Assembly: GCF_007625205.1 (NCBI RefSeq)
Contig: NZ_VMNI01000003.1
Span: 1 to 64,000 of the forward strand
Reading direction: 5' to 3'
Origin: Denitromonas ohlonensis
Lineage (GTDB): Bacteria > Pseudomonadota > Gammaproteobacteria > Burkholderiales > Rhodocyclaceae
Length of the DNA: 64,000 nt
Shown here: one piece after another, positions 60,125 through 64,000 of the stretch
Numbering within the stretch: the first letter of the stretch is position 1
Layout of the letters: every line of letters starts with the position of its first letter
The notes under the pieces: model-generated
Seen by the model: only the letters and a program-made list of their open reading frames with translations
The model's database searches: none
Told to the model about the DNA's origin: nothing
Position numbers and translations under genes: made by a program

Positions 60125-60696
60125 AAAGCCTGATGCAACTGGCGCTCGGCGCCGACTGGGACAAGCTGCCGCCCGCCCTGCAGGCACACTACCGGTTCGG
60201 CACGACGACCGACACCGGCGAAATGGACATTGAATATCCGCGGTTCATGCAGCCGCTTCTCAGTGTGCTGAGAGTATTCGGCGCGCTGGTCGATCGCAGC
60301 GGGCGGCAAGTCTCAACCGTAGTTGAAAAGCACGTGGTCGGCGATCGGCAGCATTGGCGGCGGACAATCACCTACCCAAACGGGAAGGTCATCCGTTTCG
60401 ATAGCTTCTGGGTGTCGGCCGTTCATGGCCAAGTGATCGAGTTCGTCAATCCTGTGCTCGGTCTGCAGATGGCGCCGTTCGTGACGGAGAACCGGCTCCA
60501 CTATCGCGGCGTTCGGTTCGTCGCAAAATTGGGGCCGATCCTTCTTCCGATTCCGGAATGGATGGTGCTGGGCCACACGACAATCGTCGAGGAAGCGGTG
60601 GATGAAAAGCATTTCGCAATGGACTTCCGCCTCACCCACCCTTTGTTCGGGCAGGTTTTCCGCTATTCCGGGAAATTCGAGGCCGCATCGAAGTAG
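60121..60696 (+). CDS. DUF4166-family protein
   Basis: A 191-residue soluble protein beginning MKSLMQLALGADWDKLPPAL and containing HYRFGTTTDTGEMDIEYPRF, KHVVGDRQHWRRTITYPNGK, FDSFWVSAVHGQVIEFVNPV, IPEWMVLGHTTIVEEAVDEK. This matches the DUF4166 family, often encoded next to SDR and DUF2269 genes. No enzymatic motif is clear. Overlaps DUF2269 by ATGA; last gene of the operon. Confidence 0.83.
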   Translation: MKSLMQLALGADWDKLPPALQAHYRFGTTTDTGEMDIEYPRFMQPLLSVLRVFGALVDRSGRQVSTVVEKHVVGDRQHWRRTITYPNGKVIRFDSFWVSAVHGQVIEFVNPVLGLQMAPFVTENRLHYRGVRFVAKLGPILLPIPEWMVLGHTTIVEEAVDEKHFAMDFRLTHPLFGQVFRYSGKFEAASK

Positions 60697-61255
60697 CCAG
60701 CGCAGTCCGGCCGGGGCCCGCAGGGGGCCTCCGAAGTTCATCGATTGATCGGCCGCCGGACATCAGCCGCCCTTACTGGCTTGGGCTTTAGCCGAGACGC
60801 TAACCGCTGACCTGCCGTCGGCGTACGCCCATCCCAAGGACACACTATCTTCGACAGACGGCAGCCATCTGCCAGGAACCGCCGGATGAAGCCAGCAGCG
60901 CAATAGGCAGCAATGCAGCGCAAGGCGACATTGGATTTCCAAATTGCGCGCCAACAACCCGACATTCACCTCAGTCACTACCCATCGGCAAGGTGTGGTC
61001 GAGTGCGACGACCACGGCACCCGTTTCGACCAGACAGGAGTGCGCTCAGTTTGAAGCATTTTGGCGACAGAAAAATTTTCACTTGAGAGATTTCATGAAG
61101 CCGTCTCTCATTTGAAGACATTCCATTCGCAATGACATGCCTGGCGGGGAATTTAGAGGCAAGAACACGGCGTTTGCAGTCCATCACCGAAGACTGAATC
61201 CCGGGGCACTGCTCAATCCGCGGCAGTTGAAACGACCACGGCAGAACTTTGCCTG
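60697..61255. other. 559-base stretch without a convincing gene
   Basis: The gap holds short reading frames on the minus strand (60738-60965, 60763-61059) with no ribosome binding site, no recognisable domain and frequent Cys/Trp/Arg, so they are probably spurious. It contains an AT-rich patch around 61040-61150. No repeat, IS end or RNA gene is visible. Confidence 0.6.
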
Positions 61256-62236
61256 TCAGTTTTCCTGAATTTTTTTTTCGACCTGACTACGACGCCACTT
61301 CGCCGGCGGTACGCCATATTCTCGACTGAAGGCGCGGCTAAATGCGGTATCAGTTTGGTACCCTACTTCCTCGGCAATCCGGATCAGTGGCGCGCTGCTA
61401 CCTGCTAGAAGGTTGGCAGCCATAAGCATCCGCCACTGTGTCAAATACTGCATCGGTGCGATGCCGACAATCAGCTGAAACCTTTCAGCAAGCACCGATC
61501 GCGATGTCCCTACCTGGCTCGCCAGATCCTCGAGAGTCCATGCATGTGCGGGGCTCTTGTGCAGCGCGCCCAATGCCGCTCCAACGATGCGATCACTCAA
61601 ACCGGCCAGCCAGCCTGTGGTTCCAAGCGTCGGCTCGTTCATGTAGATACGCAGAACTTCAATGAAAAACACTTCGGATAATTTGGCCAAAACGCCCATA
61701 CCACCCGGGCGTGGCGACCGGGCCTCACTCAGTGCATAACGCAATGATGATTCCAGCCAAACGCCGGCATTTGAGCCGCGAACATGGACTTTGACGATGG
61801 AAGGCAAGCCTGCCATGAGCATGCGGGCCAGACGCGCATCGCAAGCCATATACCCGCACACCAGGCGCGTCACTGCGCCGCCCCCACCGTAGCTCAATTT
61901 ACGAGGACGCCTTGACAACACAACGTCTAATTTCGCGCCGGTGGCTGCAGGTACACCTGGCGCGGAGGCCATGCGATGCGCATCGCCTTGAGGAAAAACC
62001 ACCGCATCACCAGCAACGAGGTGCACAGGTGGCTGCCCAGCCATCTCTACATAGCATTCTCCTTCGGTAATCATGTGGAAAATTACCACTCGCTCGGCAC
62101 CAGGCTCTAGCAATGGCGCGGCATAGTCAGCATGCGGAGACTGATAGCACCAAGGTGCTGTGAATCGTCCGTTGATAAAGATAGCGCCCATCAGACGCAC
62201 AACTCTCAAAGTTTCAGACAGGGCATCCATTGTCAC
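61256..62236 (-). CDS. AraC-family regulator with cupin domain
   Basis: A 326-residue regulator. The N-terminal cupin part (FTAPWCYQSPHADYAAPLLE, GECYVEMAGQPPVHLVAGDA, VFPQGDAHRMASAP; about 20-110) binds a ligand; the C-terminal domain is LEDLASQVGTSRSVLAERFQ and LIRIAEEVGYQTDTAFSRAF. Its start overlaps the upstream OsmC stop by ATGA, so the two are cotranscribed. It probably controls the OsmC genes on both sides. Confidence 0.9.
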   Translation of the reverse strand: MTMDALSETLRVVRLMGAIFINGRFTAPWCYQSPHADYAAPLLEPGAERVVIFHMITEGECYVEMAGQPPVHLVAGDAVVFPQGDAHRMASAPGVPAATGAKLDVVLSRRPRKLSYGGGGAVTRLVCGYMACDARLARMLMAGLPSIVKVHVRGSNAGVWLESSLRYALSEARSPRPGGMGVLAKLSEVFFIEVLRIYMNEPTLGTTGWLAGLSDRIVGAALGALHKSPAHAWTLEDLASQVGTSRSVLAERFQLIVGIAPMQYLTQWRMLMAANLLAGSSAPLIRIAEEVGYQTDTAFSRAFSREYGVPPAKWRRSQVEKKIQEN

Positions 62237-62763
62237 GACGCGACGGTGACATGCAGGGAAAACGGCGTTGCTGTCAGGAGTGCACTCGGGACGGGGGAGT
62301 GACTAAGGCAACTCTCAACCAAAGTTTTCAAGGCCGCCGGAGTTGATCCGTTCGCAGCGACTGTGACACGCAACTCAACATCGAAGGGGCCTGCATAAAC
62401 CGGCGCTCCATTGGACTCAGACATTCCAAGAAGACCTCTAGCATCTGAGCGGCTGCCGACATCGACCTCAATATTCGTAAGTATGATTCCTTCACATGCG
62501 GCGGCCATCACGATTGAAGTTGTCGCACATGACGCAATACCGGCACGAAACAACCAGCCCGGCGAAACCTGGTCGCCGCTACCACCGAGTTCCGCCGGCA
62601 TGTCAGTTGCCACCTCCATGCCATTGGCGTTTCGGATAAGCACCCTTGTTCCGGATACCCATCTGGCGCTTGCCGGAGCATCGTCGCTAATACCAACCTT
62701 GGGGCGTCGCTGAAAAGCAGCCTTCGCGCGGCATATCGCTGCCTCAATGTCTTGAAGTACCAT
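62233..62763 (-). CDS. OsmC-family protein (paralogue 2)
   Basis: A 176-residue OsmC-like protein: WVSGTRVLIRNANGMEVATD, GSGDQVSPGWLFRAGIASCA, SIVMAAACEGIILTNIEVDV, ALKTLVESCLSHSPVPSAL. Cysteines in ASCATTS and ESCLSH could be the reactive pair, but the sequence diverges from paralogues 1 and 3. AAGGGG precedes the ATG. It is coupled to the araC gene. Likely a thiol peroxidase of unknown specificity. Confidence 0.82.
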   Translation of the reverse strand: MVLQDIEAAICRAKAAFQRRPKVGISDDAPASARWVSGTRVLIRNANGMEVATDMPAELGGSGDQVSPGWLFRAGIASCATTSIVMAAACEGIILTNIEVDVGSRSDARGLLGMSESNGAPVYAGPFDVELRVTVAANGSTPAALKTLVESCLSHSPVPSALLTATPFSLHVTVAS

Positions 62764-63008
62764 TTTCTGACCCCTTGGTTGGTTTCAATAGATGACATTC
62801 TGGGCGCTTTGAGCAGCTTCCAGCAATGCCTAGCGCTGACCAGAACTGCACGCAGGATGATCAAACAGTAAATCCGGACGTTGAGGCAACGGTCGCGAGG
62901 ATTCATTACCAATTCAGGACGGTCAGTCAATTCGTCGCGACGCCTAGACAGGACGAGTCGTCATTCATTGAGGCACCGTCTAAACGTTACAACTCGGGAG
63001 ATATCACC

Positions 63009-63122
63009 GTGCAAATTTCAACTCATTTCAATGCCGTTGAGCAGATGCAAGCATCTGCATGGGCAAGCGGCGTCGTCCCCAGTGAATACATTGAGATAGT
63101 GCTCACAGGGACTAAACCGTGA
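63009..63122 (+). CDS. Small ORF (37 residues) coupled to an OsmC gene
   Basis: A GTG at 63009 with GGGAG 8 bases upstream opens a 37-codon frame (MQISTHFNAVEQMQASAWAS, then GVVPSEYIEIVLTGTKP) whose TGA overlaps the OsmC GTG start (GTGA). A longer in-frame ATG at 62826 lacks a ribosome binding site. The good site and the overlap suggest real, coupled translation. The family is not recognised. Confidence 0.5.
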   Translation: MQISTHFNAVEQMQASAWASGVVPSEYIEIVLTGTKP

Positions 63123-63694
63123 AAACAATCGTCCAAAATGCCCAGGAGCCGCTGCGCAAACAGTTCAAGGAGGCACCGGCTTTGGCCATGGTGACCGACC
63201 ACGCGCGCACTTGTGGCACTAATCCCGCAGATCCTTTCCACACCTTGGTGGAACCTATGGATGGATGCGGCGTTTGCGTTCCTATTGGTGTTCATCGAGC
63301 CGTCGGTGGCCTGCATGATGCCCCCACACCCGGTGACATGCTGTGCGCTGCGCTGGCGGCGTGTCAGGACTCCGCTGTCAGAATGGTGGCCAATCGTTTA
63401 GGGATCGAAATCATCCACCTGGAAGTTCGTGTGACTGCGCAAGTCGATGTGCGAGGCGCCTTGGGCATGGACACGGCTGTGCCGGTGGGCTTTCAGTCCA
63501 TGACTTGTGACATCCATCTGAGTGTGCAGGAGAGCACGCCCCCCAAGTTGCTAGATGCCCTGCATGCGGCGGCCCAAAGGTGCTGCGTGGTGCAGCAAAC
63601 CCTGCACCAACCGCCGCCGGTGACGACCCGGTTTAGAACCTTTTCACCTAGCGCCGTTGAAAGCAATGAAACCTCAGTTGCATCGAAGCAATAG
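63119..63694 (+). CDS. OsmC-family protein (paralogue 3)
   Basis: A 191-residue OsmC-fold protein: VHRAVGGLHDAPTPGDMLCA, ALAACQDSAVRMVANRLGIE, VTAQVDVRGALGMDTAVPVG, LHAAAQRCCVVQQTL. The reactive cysteines lie in AACQDSAV and RCCVVQQT; an extra pair (GCGVC) is in the N-terminal part. It aligns well with paralogue 1 (shared AAxxACxDS, EVDVRG/QVDVRG and CCVVQQT/CVVLQT blocks). The GTG start overlaps the small ORF stop. Divergent from the OsmC-araC pair. Confidence 0.88.
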   Translation: MKTIVQNAQEPLRKQFKEAPALAMVTDHARTCGTNPADPFHTLVEPMDGCGVCVPIGVHRAVGGLHDAPTPGDMLCAALAACQDSAVRMVANRLGIEIIHLEVRVTAQVDVRGALGMDTAVPVGFQSMTCDIHLSVQESTPPKLLDALHAAAQRCCVVQQTLHQPPPVTTRFRTFSPSAVESNETSVASKQ

Positions 63695-63728
63695 TTTCAA
63701 TATCAGGTTTGATATTTCAGTGCTGAAC

Positions 63729-63759
63729 GTTGGGCTTTGCTGCGCTCAACCCAACCTAC
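63729..63759. repeat. GTTGGGCTTTGCTGCGCTCAA-type palindromic element
   Basis: GTTGGG (63729-63734) and CCCAAC (63750-63755) flank CTTTGCTGCGCTCAA, followed by CTACA. This is a common dispersed hairpin of proteobacteria, here a single short copy after the OsmC gene. Confidence 0.7.
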
Positions 63760-63958
63760 ATGGAGCCGTGGCGCACTTGCGACGGACGGCTCGGCGTCGA
63801 TAGCGGTCCGTCACGCCCTTTCCCCGATTACCCACCATTCACACCTTGAACACGATGGTGAGCGTGAGTGATGCCAGACCAACGTCCGCCATGCGTGTAT
63901 CGGCAGCCACAAGCACTACCGGGCGAGTGGCGAGCTACTGCGATGCCTCGTGGAGGCA

Positions 63959-64000
63959 TCACTCCGCCAGTAACGCGTCCCGAACGACTTGTCGCACGGC
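63959..64000 (-). CDS. Possible C-terminal end of a minus-strand gene
   Basis: Reading from the right edge, a frame gives AVRQVVRDALLAE followed by TGA. A hairpin GATGCCTC/GAGGCATC (63942-63960) directly follows the stop. Only 13 residues are visible, so this is a suggestion. The rest of 63760-63958 shows no gene. Confidence 0.25.
   Translation of the reverse strand, partial: AVRQVVRDALLAE

Overview
The window reads as a chromosomal segment of a high-GC betaproteobacterium, most likely Rhodocyclales (Azoarcus/Thauera/Zoogloea/Denitromonas type). Supporting marks are a PhaM-type PHA granule protein, a PEP-CTERM protein behind a sigma-54-like promoter, a fused indolepyruvate ferredoxin oxidoreductase, a large branched-chain/aromatic-acid ABC and CoA-ligase operon, a perfect FNR box, and many sensor kinases and regulators. 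I see no phage, IS element, CRISPR array or plasmid backbone. The genus is an inference.

Layout. 1-635: the tRNA-Tyr/Gly/Thr-tuf operon (minus) with a near-consensus promoter. 0.6-5 kb: an Lrp-type regulator divergent from indolepyruvate oxidoreductase. 6.7-12.6 kb: a NarL-type regulator divergent from a TonB receptor, periplasmic binding protein and hybrid kinase module. 12.7-17.2 kb: phaM, an AEC transporter and an ECF sigma regulon. 17.2-27.5 kb: a nine-gene minus-strand operon (fadD-like, livGHMKF, phenylacetate-CoA-ligase-like, carbonic anhydrase, CoA-transferase). 27.8-34 kb: BrkB-like protein, palindromic repeats, fadH-tetR, a kinase. 34.4-36.6 kb: an orphan MotA/MotB-like motor pair. 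36.6-40.5 kb: AraC, AhpD-like protein, cytochrome P460, and small enzymes. 40.5-44.6 kb: a hemerythrin-PAS-CRP fusion regulator, a lysozyme-like protein, the PEP-CTERM protein. 44.7-47.2 kb: a second ECF sigma/anti-sigma operon with a CnrX/Spy-like sensor. 47.3-54.5 kb: an ene-reductase/HxlR pair, an envelope glycolipid operon, and a FIST (NosP-like) sensor with its kinase. 54.5-64 kb: three OsmC-family genes, two AraC regulators and a membrane/DUF operon, in sequence that looks less GC-rich toward the end.

The strongest new signal is a three-promoter ECF regulon. The motif TGCATCC-N16-CGTACA occurs with identical spacing upstream of the sigma gene itself, a cytochrome P460 lipoprotein gene and a Tat-exported ferritin-like gene. 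The sigma factor is paired with an RskA/SigK-type anti-sigma factor, and the -35 resembles the SigK-type CCATCC box. This suggests a small envelope stress regulon handling reactive nitrogen/oxygen species or iron. The second is a CRP-family regulator carrying a complete di-iron hemerythrin domain and a PAS domain, with a perfect TTGAT-N4-ATCAA box 122 bp upstream. Together with two P460 cytochromes and a NosP-like FIST/kinase pair, the window is rich in candidate O2/NO sensing and detoxification genes.
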